From the NCBI GenBank assembly GCA_037892935.1, contig JAYXKI010000012.1, forward strand, positions 682,001-746,000: a DNA stretch of 64,000 nt, read 5' to 3'. Within the stretch, counting starts at the first letter, position 1. The number at the start of each line of letters is the position of its first letter. Shown one piece after another: positions 45,441-57,168 of this stretch. The notes beneath the pieces are model-generated. The model searched no databases, was not told the DNA's origin, and saw only the letters and a list, made by a program, of their open reading frames with translations. Position numbers and translations under genes: made by a program. This stretch comes from Phlebopus portentosus. Its lineage: Eukaryota; Basidiomycota; Agaricomycetes; Boletales; Boletinellaceae.

Positions 45441-47186
45441 TCATGAAAGTAGATCGGTTTCCCTGCTTTTGCCTTTGTTTGAGGGTGGACCAGGTGGGCC
45501 AGGATTCAACGGGGCGGAACTACTAGTCGACGGGCCTGCAGAGCTTGATGGTCTACTGGAAACACCAGCCGAAGAATCCGCAACACTCAGCCCAGCCGAT
45601 GTCGGTGGCGTTGGAACAGCGACGATGGGAGCGCTGGAAGGTTCGGCTGGAGCAGCGAAACTCGGGTATGGCGGTGGAATCTCTTGGACAGTCCCACCAT
45701 CGCGGTGTTGGATGATAATATCAGGCTCAACTGTCCAGTCAGGGGACACTCCGGGAGGCAATCGTGGACCACCCTTTCCAGAGCCATCTTGAGAACGCGA
45801 TCCTGTTGCACTACCTGGACCGGAGTGTCCTTCGAAGGTTGCTTGTCGTGGTGTCCCAGAAGACCCTGGAGTCAGATGTCCCATCAAAATCCCTTGCTGG
45901 CTCGACGGAGTCCGTGAATGTGAGTTCACTTCGTCACGGTATCGGGCGAGCTTGGAGTTTGCAGGAGGATCATACGGAGAGTACGTTGCGGAGGCACCGT
46001 CAGGGCCAGTTTCTGTAAAAGATGGTCCTACCCAAGCTTCCGGGAGGAACGCCGGTTCAGCTTCGCGTGACTTTGCCTGCTTTCTGCGTCTCCATAAGAA
46101 GAATGCAAGTATGGCCAAAAGGCAGACGACAACGACCGGCACGACAATCCCGGCAATTAGAGCTGTATTATTAGAACCGGATGCTTGCGGAGGATGCTGG
46201 TCGATATTAGCTGAATTGCCTTGATTCGTGACTACGGCACATCGCGTATCGTTCGTGACGGCATCGCCAGCAGTTTTGAAGATCCCTGTGCTTGTACCCC
46301 ACGTTCCGTTCGCATCAGACACAGACACTAGAGTGTTCAGCGCATATGAGCATCAAGAAAGAATATGGTACTAAGCTGACATACCCATCAATTGCCCATT
46401 TGGATCCGCTAAGTTCGGCCAGGTCAAGACGTCATTGCCTTTGTCTAACGTAACATTCGTCACCACCGACGAGCCGACAGCTTGAATCGAAATGGTGTAG
46501 GGCGATTGGCCTCCGTACACGCGTAAACCCAAGGGCTCACACGTTTCCAGAGGATCTGACGTAGAAAGGTTCGCAACCAATGTAATATTCGTCGACGGAG
46601 GCGGAGGCAGACAACTCGAATCTCCATCTACAGTGCTCTGTCACGGAATGAAATTTTGCGAAAAGAAGGCACACGTACCGGTAACATTATATAAAGATGG
46701 TGCCTCGCCTCCCGCCTTTTGGTTGCTATCTGCGACCGTCAGAATGAGGGAAGAACCTTCGGATGTGATCAGACAGATCAGATCCGAGGATTGCACAGAT
46801 TTCGTAGTTTCCCTTACCACTCGCTTGATTGACCGTCCAGGATAGATTGTCACGATCTGAGCCTATGTTGCTCACTGTTGGGATCCCATTCGCCTTCCAA
46901 GCGATCATGTAGTATGGTGGTGTACCGAAGGCACTTGAGTTGTTCGGGCTTGCAAGTACCTGGACACCATAGCTCTCACACGGAGTTAGCTGCGTCGAGA
47001 CCATCTAAGAACAATACGGGAAAGAGAAGTGTCAGTACAGGATTTACTGCTGAGGAGAAAAAATTTGCGGACATTGTTGGCCCATTTCCATTGGAATCCG
47101 GAACTGCCAGATGAGTCGTCTGCCGTACTCATTCTCCACGACGTGACCAGGCTAAATGCCAAGAGCAATCTTTGTGAGCGTGCCAT
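45441..47186 (-). CDS. Secreted/single-pass membrane protein with two extracellular beta-rich repeats
   Basis: Start ATG at 47186 (MARSQRLLLAFSLVTSW, signal peptide). Two related extracellular modules follow. The first has FQWKW, CESYGVQVL, GTPPYYMIAWKANG, LSWTVNQASG. The second has CEPLGLRVYGGQSPYTISI, VVTNVTLDKGNDVLTWPN, ADPNGQLMGMS, then SDANGTWGTSTGIF and C. A single transmembrane helix (ALIAGIVVPVVVVCLLAILA, about 46150) precedes a basic stop-transfer (FLWRRRKQAK) and a roughly 200-residue cytosolic tail rich in Pro, Ser and Gly. This layout is common in uncharacterised agaricomycete surface proteins. A cell-surface sensor or adhesion role is possible but not shown. Three or more introns lie at 46330-47040. 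The tail's long antisense open frame is an artefact of composition. Confidence 0.75.
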
Positions 47187-48195
47187 GAAGCTTTGGCGAC
47201 GCGAAGTATGCAACTTGCTGCAGCTGAGTCCGTCCTGTGAGTCCTGCCCTCTTACAGGAGGAAGAGCAAAGACGACGCGGTGACGGGATGGCCGGAGGGA
47301 ACTTAGGAAGAATTAATCGGGATGCAGTGATCTGAGTAGAACTTGTAATATGATGCTTTTACGCGAAGGAGCGTGGGCGCTGAACACTATCCTGAAATCA
47401 GCACAGCCCGCTCATCTCGGACCCGGCTGATCAGCCTCGGTTTGCCACCTTTGAATCGTTTCTTTCCCGTCTATCCCCATCACTCCTTGGTGTCCATTTC
47501 GCATATCCTCTTGCTATGCACATGCAAATTAGCCATCATTGAAGGCGATGTCGAGGCTTTGTCGACGAGAGCGAGATTCCGACCGTACTTGGTAACCGAA
47601 GGTTTCTTCATCCACATGATCTTCGGCTACAGCTCGTTCCGAGAATGAAGCTGAAGCGGCAGCATTCTTTCCAAACGCCGCTGAGCTCGGAATCTCCGCA
47701 TATTGATATGGCGAACTTGTTTCAACCTCCATTCAAATGCGAGTGTTGTCCAGAGGAGTCTTTGGTGCCTTCGCGTCTAGCAAGCGGCGCCTGTGATTTC
47801 CTGGGTCAGGTTTGCCATTACCACCTTCGACCATCGATGCTTGAATTATTTGGAAACAACCCTGGTTAGTAGACAACTCCTGGTAAGTAGTGGCGAATCG
47901 AAGAATATAAGATCAGCCATCAATTGCCGTTGATCGCACTTACATAACGCATATATGTATAATGTAATCCTTTTCAAGAGTGCGAATCTCCGACTCACTC
48001 TAGATCTGGCGACTGACGACCCGGTGTTTCCAACCAACGCCGAAGCGCGAAGCGACCTGTTACAACGGGGATAACGTTGGTGATGCAGTCTGTTTACGTT
48101 CCAGGAGAGAACACGCTGGTCAGCACGGCGGTCTTGCTTAACTTAGTATTCACTTGTTGAATTCTACTATCAAAGCTATTCGAGAGTCACAGGTA
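47187..48195. other. Intergenic region
   Basis: No gene is confirmed. A minus-strand frame at 47529-47732 (MEVETSSPYQYAEIPS...) has no domain and is probably chance. The region separates two minus-strand genes. Confidence 0.4.
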
Positions 48196-49087
48196 TCAAA
48201 GTACCCTGCTTGCCACAACATCTACCTTCACTATCTCTGGCTTATTGACGAACAGTTCATCGGCCTTCGAAAATAACGCTGCGACAACCTTGCCATTGAG
48301 ATGCGCTTGCCTGGAGAAGATTCAAAATCACAGATCGATAACATCAGCACGACAGGCACGAGAGACGGTACGGAGCAACCGGATCTTGGGGAGAGCTAAT
48401 CTTACTTTCCTTCCTCTGCCTCCGAAAAGTCCAGAATGCCGAAGACCTTCGAACCTTCGAGCGGGATCGCGTACCACTGCGGTGTCAGTGTCTCCTCTTC
48501 CACGAGCGGAAGCGCAGAAAACAGACGGGTATCACTCAGGAATCCGGCCAGTCAAATGCATTCCTACCTAGAACTCACGATTAAGAAGTTCTTCACATCT
48601 TCCACCTTATGCTCCTTCGCCTCTGCGAGGACTCGAAGTCCGAGTTTCACTTCTGCCTTCTGGATCTTGCTCGCGAGGAGCTTTGCTTTGTTGACTTTCT
48701 TGGGCCCCGGCGATCAAGCTGGGAGCGTTTGCGACAAGCGCTTCAGCGATCTTGCCTTTCGTTCATCACCGGAAGTTATCAGTCAGCCTTCGCATTTATC
48801 AGTTAGCTGCCTCAAGTGCCTGGATACGAACTGGTGAGATGCGCTGCAGGTCCTTCTTCCTCCGCGAAGGTATCAAAGATTACGAACGTCGGAGTTGAGC
48901 TCTCATATTGGAGAGCGTACCATTGTAGTGTCAGAGGCTCATCCTTCAGAAGCGAGTGTCCGGCACCCAGGAAATCTGTCACAGCAGAAGCTTGCCCATC
49001 GTTGGCAGACAACGGGATGAATAGACCGACTGATGGTAGAAAGCAAATGGACTCGATCAGAAGGCAAGATAGCGACGATACGGGCAT
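48196..49087 (-). CDS. Two-domain ABM-like (dimeric alpha/beta barrel) protein, frameshifted
   Basis: The start is likely ATG 49087 (MPVSSLSC). Domain 1 carries GQASAVTDFLGAGHSLLKDE, LTLQWYALQY and FVIFDTFAEEEG. After a short intron GKIAEALVANAPSLIAG and then KLLASKIQKAEVKLGLRVL link to domain 2: LVEEETLTPQWYAIPLEGSK, FGILDFSEAEEGK, VAALFSKADELFVNKPEIV, ending VVASRVL at 48196. This duplicated plan matches antibiotic-biosynthesis-monooxygenase-like (ABM) proteins of basidiomycetes, which are cytosolic and often of unknown substrate. At 48705-48708 a C4 run on the plus strand (G4 in the gene) has one base too many between LIAG and PKKVNK, breaking the frame. It may be a mutation or a sequence error. 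Otherwise both domains look well conserved. Confidence 0.65.
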
Positions 49088-49682
49088 GTCATCGATTCTA
49101 CTCAACACCCATCCTTATAAAGCCTCTAATTGTTGTGAGAAGCTGAGATCCAGAATCAGCTTTATCCTTGGGCACCGATGGCTTTTCCTTGACATTAAAG
49201 GAAGCTGCAAACACAAATAAAGAGCCGTGCGGTGGACAGCTGAGTATCTGTGGGAGAAAAGTGCACATTATGAGGCAACGCTCCTGCCCTGCATGTGTAC
49301 CGTTGATCATTATTTGTGGGATGTCATGATTTTTTTTTGTTTTATGTAGGCTACGTGCAAGTGATGGCCTTATGAGATGAGATGGATCACCTCCGACAAA
49401 CGAGGACTGTAGTGTAGATAAATGTAACGTATTATTTTACCGCGATGTCTATGCCAATGCAAAATGTCAAAGGATAGGGAGAAGGTAATGAAATCCGTAT
49501 GTTACTTGTTTTCGAAACCACAAAGTCCAAGAGAAAGAATTAAAAATTGCTCCATAAATAGAAATACAGAGATTCGTTCCTGATGAGACCAATGTAGGCG
49601 ACAAAATGTGTTAGCGTCATGAGAAAAGTATTCGGGAAAATATGAATCAGGAGGAAATATGAATAATGAGACGTATCTATCG
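49088..49682. other. Intergenic region
   Basis: No gene is seen. It holds the promoter of the ABM-like gene and the 3' flank of the aspartic protease gene. A T-rich run (GATTTTTTTTTGTTTTATG) is at about 49328. Confidence 0.5.
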
Positions 49683-51676
49683 TTATACGGTACGACCGCC
49701 ATAGTTGTATCTCGGTCCTGCATATTGCGAACTGTGGTACCCGCCGGATTGGTACATGGAAGCATCATACGACGGCTGCGTATAATGACCTTGTTGCGGT
49801 CGACTAAGTGTGTCACGCAAGGGGGCGTATGCACCTGCACCAGCGATTGCAGGCGTGAACGCAGGTTCCATGCGGACGTTGCTCCTACGTCTTCGGCACC
49901 GCGAGAGCAGACACCAACCGACCAGAGCAAGCAATAGCGCGCCGGCAACAGCGACTACTGCGATGAACCAAGCAGTCTTGTAGAATGCCTTTTTGATTTT
50001 GTCCCCCACACGTTGAAGGTCACTCTTTATTGAGTCTGTGTCTGCGCTCTTGCTACCAGGCGTCTCCGGTGAGTGTTTCGCATCAGCTTCGGAAAGTAAG
50101 GCGGACTGAGAATCGGTCGTGTCAACACCGCCCAATCGGGCGTTTACGAAGTCAATGTGAGCAGCGGACAGGTCGGTGATTGAAAGGAGCTGGATGTATG
50201 GATCCGCAACAGATGAGTTTGAGCCGTCAACGAAATCACCGAAATCGATCAACAAATACGTGTTTCGTACTGGTCAATATTCAATTGGCTTGATGGAAAA
50301 GTACAAGAAACGGATCGCTTACAAAATGCCATTCCGAGGATCGCATCAATTGCACCAATAGCATGGTTGTTTGTAATGGCCGGCGAAATCTGTTGGAACT
50401 AGAGAGAAGTTGGTCAAAGAATCCAGCCGCGTAAGAAGCTTACGACGTACAGTCGCTTGGCACATTCCAGTCGCTTCAGAATCCGGCTCTTCAAGCGTCA
50501 TATCTAGAGGATGAGTAGGATATTTGACACCATCGAAGACGAACGTAATATTCAGCTCGTAGTCACAAGGAACCCTCCAATATCCCGGGGCATCAGATTG
50601 AGGGACAAATTCCGCGTCTGGAACTCGTCCATAAACAGCGTCTGCCACCTGTCGCGGTACTTGTGGAAATGTGAACCCAGTATCAAGCATTACATGGAAT
50701 TGTTGTTCTGTGCCTTGTTCTGGATCCGAAATCGAGGTGTTTGTCGGAATCAGCTTTCCATCAGGCCCGATGATCCCATTCTCGTCAAGCAGTGTTTGCC
50801 AGTGTTGTACGCCAAACTGGTCTACGAGAGCCGGCAGCTTTTTCTGCTTGGTTATATCCTCGAGAGTCGGAATTACGGAACCGACTGTAAGTTGGCCGGA
50901 CTGTGGGGCAGTGCCTCCAGGGAGATTGTCTTCCTGTCGTGTAAGAAGCACAGATAGAAAATTGGGCGTCGAGGTGTTCTGCCGAAATATGCGATCCAAT
51001 GGCGGAGCGCCAGCAGAACTCTTCATTTGTTTGCGAACCTGTGACGCGGAGCTCGGTCCCAAACCGATGAGACCTTGGACATCCGGAGTGTCAGCAGTCG
51101 GAATAACACTGACTGTATCAATGAACAAATTAAGCCCTTTGAATTTCGAAGGAGATTATGGTGCGTACTGAATGCCTGATCCTTGACAACGTAATCATCA
51201 AATTCCAAATCGGCTGTACTTATGAAACCTTTGAAGCTACTTAGTTGGGGAAAGGAAAGGTTCTCAGTAACAGGTAGAATACCTTCTGCTGAGCCTTCCG
51301 CATAATTAACCCCACTTTCGATGCTGAGATTCTTAGCTCCCGGAACATCTCCAATGACCCATAAGTCAGAACTTGATTAAAGTAAAACTTAGCATTAATT
51401 TGATGATGTTAGGATCACACATACGCACCTTCCAGTATCGATGATAACTTGAAATTCCTTCCCTCCGAGAGTGAGATTAGTAAAATAACTAGTATCTGCG
51501 CCATCGCTCGTAACGAGCTCGCTGCCATTCCCAAACGCGCCGATGTCCACGCTTCGTTTTCCGATAACATTAGGAATGGACGAACGTGAATGAGCGACTA
51601 TAGGAAATGTCGAAGCTGTTACTAAAGCTGCTGCCGACAGAGCGCAAAGTGTTATGGTGAAAGTTGCCAATTTCAT
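49683..51676 (-). CDS. Membrane-anchored pepsin-family (A1) aspartic protease
   Basis: ATG 51676 starts a signal peptide (MKLATFTITLCALSAAALVTA). The first catalytic motif is IIDTGSSDLWV, with an intron splitting the first Ser codon at about 51427. Further motifs are GLIGLGP (flap/hydrophobic core region), TRQEDNLPGG and GQLTVGSV. The second active-site motif reads MLDTGFTFPQVP, where most members have DTGT or DTGS. A transmembrane helix (TAWFIAVVAVAGALLLALVG, about 49930-49985) is followed by a basic stretch (SRCRRRR) and a Tyr/Gln/Gly-rich cytosolic tail ending at 49683. The protease domain is therefore expected outside the cell or in the secretory lumen. The Phe after the second DTG may change substrate preference or activity. 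A TATA box lies 61-67 bases upstream. Confidence 0.88.
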
Positions 51677-51736
51677 TTCAGAGCGCAACAGAAGGGAGGA
51701 AAGAGATGAAGGGGACGCTTTCGCACAGGCATCGAG

Positions 51737-51743
51737 TTTTATA
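51737..51743 (-). promoter_or_regulatory. TATA box of the aspartic protease gene
   Basis: TATAAAA on the minus strand lies 61-67 bases upstream of the ATG at 51676. Confidence 0.55.
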
Positions 51744-52120
51744 ACAAAAGCTGCAGTTACGAGCGCCGGTCCATCGTATCGCCTGGGCAATTTCGTTGAT
51801 GGTCATCAAGGCTGTGTCCAGCAGCGCGCCTCGCGCCCTATGCATGCCATACATCTAGCCAATTTGGGTTTCATATGCCTGTCCATTTACCGCCATGTTC
51901 TCGACCATCTCGCTATCGCCTGAGGAGAACAACTGGGTAAGAGTTCTAGTAGTAGTTGCAATTATGACGGTTAGATTGTTGATTCTCGCAGCTCGAACTT
52001 ACATGTAAAAAAAAGGTCGACGATCTCATCTTATTCGGAGCCTGGTTGAGCTTCATTATGTAACACGGTAAAGTGCAGTTATTAAGCCATCAGAAATGAT
52101 CCTCAGAACACCGTCAGGCT

Positions 52121-52263
52121 GGTGTACAGACAGCACAGTATTACTGCGTACCGGATCCTCCACTTGTTGAAATGACTTCTGTACTTTTCAATACGCCGGT
52201 GGAAGGCTGTTATTTTTTATCACACATTAATATCGATGTCAGCCGTGTACATTTTGGATCCGA
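52121..52263. repeat. Diverged direct repeat, unit 1
   Basis: It shares ordered blocks with 52568-52710: GGCTGGTGTA, TACCGGATCCT, CCGGTGGAAGGCTG and CGTGTACATTTTGGATCCGAC. It may be a degraded transposon or a duplicated 3' region. Confidence 0.6.
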
Positions 52264-52567
52264 CAGAATGGGATCTTCGCTGTCTTTCTCTCGCACCCAT
52301 TTTCGCACTTCAGTATTTAAGCCAGCTCACGATAATGTTCGACTTCGTGCTACTAATTGATGACCACGGTTTGCAAGAAGCCTTGAAGGACCGCAGAACA
52401 CCGTTCGATGTTCTTCAACTCTCATGGACCCCGAGACGTCTGAATCCCGATCAGCCTTGTCTAACCTTCAACGCACCTAGTTTACAAAAGCCGCTTTGTT
52501 TCTGATCGCGGTGTGTTGTAATTCAATATAAAGCTCAAGGCTCCCCGAAGGCCTCCGGAATACGATT

Positions 52568-52710
52568 GGGCTGGTGTATTACTATACACCGGATCCTTCA
52601 GTCAAGTCACGGAAGTAATATTAATCTCATCTTCGCAAGATACCGGTGGCAGGCTGATATAATATTAATTATGCACATCTTGAACTCTGTCGTGTACAAT
52701 CTGGATTCGA
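52568..52710. repeat. Diverged direct repeat, unit 2
   Basis: The second copy carries GGCTGGTGTA, CACCGGATCCT, CCGGTGGCAGGCTG and CGTGTACAATCTGGATTCGAC in the same order and spacing as unit 1, about 447 bases downstream. Confidence 0.6.
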
Positions 52711-53126
52711 CGGTTGGCGTATGTGCGGTTGCTGCCATTTAGTAGTTACAAAAAGTTACTCCACGTGCAATCATGGTGTTGTGGTGTCGTAGTGCAGAAT
52801 TCAAGCATTTTCGAAGCCTTTTTTCTCAACCCCTTTTTACCCCTTTGAAATGTGCTCTTTGCTTGCGGACCAATGTAAAGTCGCATATATTTTCAAGGAA
52901 CATAATATCGATAGCGATGTACAAACGATGTTAGGCAATATATGTGCATATACACCGAGTCAATTTATCCCACACTTCAGTCGAAGACCCATAAGGAACG
53001 AATGATGGTCAGTCCTGAGCAAGAACGAAGTTAATTGATGCATCCCAGACTAGACACAGAGAAAGCGCCTACAGATCGCAGAACAACTTGAAGCTTCTTA
53101 TTTGAAAACTGGACGTGTTCCCAGCA

Positions 53127-53464
53127 TCATGCGCAGAGCTAGGTGGAGAAAAGACCAAATTTTCAGTAGCTCTTCCACTTTTACAAACGTTCCAAATACT
53201 CACACCCACTCCAGCCGGGAGCTCGCTGAGAATACCTCCAAGGATGCTTCCGAGGATAGGGACGCTAGCGAGAAGAGTGCTCGGGTCTGTGCACGTCTCG
53301 CCTGCACTGCAAACGACGAGGTTGAGACCAGTAGGGAGCGCGCTTGTAAGGTCGCCCGTGAGGCAAAGAGGCAAACTCGGGAGACCACTCAGCTGAGGAG
53401 CTGGTGTGGCGACCGCAAGGGATGCAGCTGAGGCGATGATGAGTACTTTGGTAAGAGACTTCAT
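53127..53464 (-). CDS. Small secreted four-cysteine protein (about 90 residues)
   Basis: ATG 53464 starts a signal peptide (MKSLTKVLIIASAASLAVA) followed by TPAPQ. A short mature chain follows with LPLCLTG, VVCSAGETC, a Gly/Leu/Ile-rich stretch (VPILGSILGGILSELPAG) and a final LCA. One intron (GTGAGT donor near 53189, CCACCTAG acceptor near 53143) places the fourth cysteine just before the TGA at 53127; reading through the intron instead gives a longer unlikely tail. Small size, signal peptide and cysteines fit a small secreted protein, possibly an effector-like or surface protein. It lacks the eight-cysteine spacing of hydrophobins. A TATA box (TATAAAAG, 53556-53563) lies about 92 bases upstream. 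Confidence 0.75.
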
Positions 53465-53555
53465 TTCGAAAAGTAAGAGTGTGAGGGTGGAGATGCTTTA
53501 GACAATGGACTGCAAGACTGTAATCTGCTGAGGATTAGTTGACGATCTTGCTGGC

Positions 53556-53563
53556 CTTTTATA
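53556..53563 (-). promoter_or_regulatory. TATA box of the small secreted protein gene
   Basis: TATAAAAG on the minus strand, 92-99 bases upstream of the ATG at 53464. Confidence 0.55.
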
Positions 53564-54300
53564 CCTTTTCGCTGTCAATAAAGATCAAACGGAGGCACTG
53601 CTCCACGGAAATTGTCTGTCAGTAAGCTATTAATATCATCAGACAGTCGAGAGCTCAAGTGCCGTAGAATCCTTTTTCCTCTGAGTTGTAACCTCCTGCT
53701 CTTTCCTTCTAAGGGTAAGTAGTATGCCGGGACCTTAATTTTAAATCAGCGGGAGCCGACGCTCCGTAAATCAATTGATTTGCACGATATCGACCTAGGC
53801 CCAACTCTAGAGAAGTTCATGAAAAGCACAACTGTGGAGTGATTTAGTTAAAGACGTATCACAGGTGTGAAGCGTAGTATGTTTTTTCCTATATGCTGCC
53901 TCATGTGGTAAAAAAAATCGCAAAAATAAGCCAACGTCGAGGTAGCTATGTGGCACTTGGCTTACCCGGTGTATGTTACCTTGTGAGAACCTGCGGTACG
54001 ACGGCATGTCAGCCAATCTAAGGGAGCCTGCAAAGAGATAGGACTTGAAAATATCTGAGCAATCTGTTCCTGGGCCAGAACAAATCCGACACTTACAACA
54101 AAATGTCGGATCCAAAAGTCCAGCGCAGCTCCACTCCATGTGAACATGAACAACGGGAGAACGAGCATATGTAGATCACTCGCAGGCGACATTAGGTCCT
54201 AACGTGTATTTTTTACATAGCCATGGGGTCAACCTCGTTCTTGGACCTATTTGGAGACCTCGTACCGAAAGGCACATTCAAAGAAGCAGAGGACAAGTTG

Positions 54301-54335
54301 CGAAGATGCGGAAGATGCGGAAGATGCGGAAGATG
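54301..54335. repeat. 9-bp tandem repeat
   Basis: About four copies of GCGGAAGAT occur in a row (54301-54335). Simple minisatellite; no function is suggested. Confidence 0.75.
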
Positions 54336-57080
54336 AATGAGGCGGAAGAAAGTATCCTGACCGCCTGAACTACAACTGATATTCGATTAAAGCATAAGTA
54401 AGAGGCACGAGCTGAAACGTGTTCGTAGAGTTGAAAATTGTGCACCATAAGACAAATGTTCGCGAACAAGTTAACAGCTAGGCATCGAAACGACACACCT
54501 TCAGGAAGTTGCCACATAACAGAATAGAACTTCCATATTATTAATTTGAACCGGGTATAAGTCTCGGGAGACTATTGCCGTCGGCTTGTCCGGGTCCAAA
54601 GTATATCCCGGCACATTTGTATGGCAATGATCGAACAATGCTATCGCCTACCTATCGACGACATGAACGTTGCAGACATGCAAAACCCTCAAATTAGGCA
54701 CCGAAAAGAAGAAACTAAGATCAGTGAGTTGCAGAATCTAGAAAAGAATCTCGCATCACGTGGAGGTCCCATCTCCGAGGAAAAGAAAGCCAGGACGAGA
54801 CTGCCTACTGCCGGCGCGATTAACTCATATCAAGCTTGTGGCTTGTGATAGCAAGAACCTTCAATACATGAGAACCTGAACCCCGCGATGCGACGCAAAC
54901 CTTTCAAGACTGAGTACACGGGCTATAGCTTGGGGGATTCCATAATCAGAAATCACAGATAAGTAAAAATGAGTAAATCCGAGTTGGAATGCATCACAGG
55001 TTGCTTGTGCGCAGTAGCGATCTAGCATGCAGTATAGATATGGCCCAGACACTACTCCGTTGTAGTTGGAGTGGATAACAGATACAAGGACGCGCTATTG
55101 TCCAGAGGTTCACGACGTAACTTATTGGACGACTCAAATACATCCCTTTCGCTTGGCGTAAGGTACTGAGTAAATTGCCAGACAGCTCGCTTGCAGGCAA
55201 ACTGGCTGGTGTTGGGAATATTTGACTTCTGTGAAGAGTGCTGATGCCCGGACAAGATCGAGACATGCAATCGGAAACTTGGAATAACCTGTAATGATTT
55301 CCACTTCCTGTGAAATCTCTGAGACTGATGAATTTTCATCTGAGTGAGGCACGTACAGATCAGTGTTACCTTTTGAATGATAGCTTCTGACGAGCAGTAT
55401 TTTACCTTTTTCCCATGCCAGAAGGCCGAGTCGAAGGCCTCTGCTGCCGCCTCTTTTTGGCTGTGAAAATGTGGAAAGCACGTGCACGGCGTTCATTTCC
55501 TCTAACCCTACTTCCAGCAACAACTGTGCCGAGGAAACCAGCCCTGCGATTAATTTCCAGGTGCGAGCCGTGCGTTCCCACGGGTCTCGCTTAGCATTCC
55601 GAATGATCGACGCCTAGCATGTCGCACTTTCAAATTTCGCTTTCTGCTGCTTGCAATAATTTACACAACACAATAAATGTGTGAATAAATAGGCACAAAT
55701 AGGTTTCAAGGATGAATAAGCAACATGGTACCTAAATTGAAGCAAAACAATATCTTCTTGGATGAGATATGAAACTTTTTTCTTCAATATCTCAGGAACT
55801 AAAGAAATCCTTAATTTTTTTGAAAAAAATGAAGATAATCTGATCAATCCACTATTTCTGGAATGAAACTGGCAGAAACTGGCAAATCCAGGGAGGAGAT
55901 ACGCATATACTCATCAACCAAAACTTTTCTGCAGTAGATCTTTATTTCCATGCAAATATCTCTTCATTTCTCATGTATATACACTCATAGATATCACAAA
56001 ATCGTCCTGGAGTAATTAAAAGTGCAGATTGGCTTTGTGTTCAATGAAGACAAGACTACCTCGAAACTGGGAGGTAGAGTCACGTGATCATCTAATTCTT
56101 CATCGAAGTTCTTCCTTTTTCACGATACACATGATAGATTGTCAAAGCTTCATGAGATTAGTGATATAATATGATAATGGACGTGTTTTGAGCTCAAAAA
56201 ATTGAGTTTCAATGATGTTTAGCTTGTATATCAGGATTGGTCCCAAGTCCGTGCTTTCAGGGAGTGCGACAGTGAGATCGACGCGACTTGCTATATATGG
56301 TAGGTTATCGGACTCCGACGAAAAAAAAACGCCGTGACTTTTGAGATTGCCAGTCGTCAGCACTGCGATGGCGGATATTTTTCTCGGATTTTATATGATT
56401 TTGATGAACGGAAACATGTTCAGGGAAGGCTCGTTAGGGTGGGGATCGCCGGAACCGGGGAGGAAGCCGCGGACAGGCACTGGCCGTGTGTCAGTGGCGC
56501 CCAGAGCCTCGTGCTCAAGAAAAAAACATGATCCTGCTTGGTCGAACGCCCTTTGCTCCTGACTACTTTTACCTCAGTTTTCTTTCACAGGGGGCAGATC
56601 CCTATTTTGTAGCTTAAGAAATTTGATCCAGAATAAGAAAGCAGAATAATATCTTTTGGAACACATTTTTAATTATACGAAATTTGAAGTATTTGAAATG
56701 TGGGAATAGGATTCTAAAGATTATTTTTTGATTCTCATTTTTCAAACATCAAGAATTAGAAGTTTCTGAGGATTACTTTTTTTCAAATTTTTGTGCCTTG
56801 CATAATCTATCGAGTTTTACAAATTTATGTGGCTTAAGAACATATATTAATATTTTATACAACTAATAACATTTTGTAGGATATAATATTAAAAATAGCG
56901 GAAGTTCAGGAATATATTCAAAAATTTAAGAAAAGGGAGAAGTCTAAATTTGTAATTCTCTTTATTGTTTTCAAGCAGAAGAAATTCTTACAAAAATTTT
57001 AAATATAGGAAGGACCTTCAAAATTTTGAATTCAGCAGCTGTAACGTGTAGTGCTAGTCACACTACTGGTGCGAAGCTGT

Positions 57081-57168
57081 CACGTAACTGCAACGTGACC
57101 ACTACGTAACTGCAACGTGACCGCTACGTAACTGCCACATGACTGCTACGTAATCGTCACGCGACTGA
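57081..57168. repeat. 22-bp tandem repeat, four units
   Basis: Four units have exact 22-bp period, beginning at 57081, 57103, 57125 and 57147. The first is CACGTAACTGCAACGTGACC plus AC; the next begin TACGTAACTG, TACGTAACTG and TACGTAATCG. Each unit carries the palindrome TACGTA or CACGTA and an ACGTGAC-like core, so it could bind bZIP or bHLH factors. It lies between an AT-rich block and a GC-richer segment. Confidence 0.85.

Larger units (their letters stand above)
51744..53126. other. Intergenic region with a diverged direct repeat
   Basis: No gene is found. The only notable structure is the pair of diverged repeats at 52121-52263 and 52568-52710, listed separately. Confidence 0.45.

Noticed and set aside
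45433..45792. 119-residue plus-strand open frame
   Set aside because: It lies antisense to the Pro/Ser/Gly-rich tail of the membrane protein; GC bias keeps it open and it has no domain.
50671..51171. 166-residue plus-strand open frame
   Set aside because: Antisense of the aspartic protease, whose motifs are unmistakable on the minus strand.
53807..55523. Several minus-strand frames of 70-130 residues
   Set aside because: They could be pieces of a decayed membrane protein or other gene, but no motif, splice logic or domain supported any of them as a gene.
57081..57168. Possible CRISPR array
   Set aside because: The 22-bp units are contiguous without spacers, and the genome is eukaryotic.
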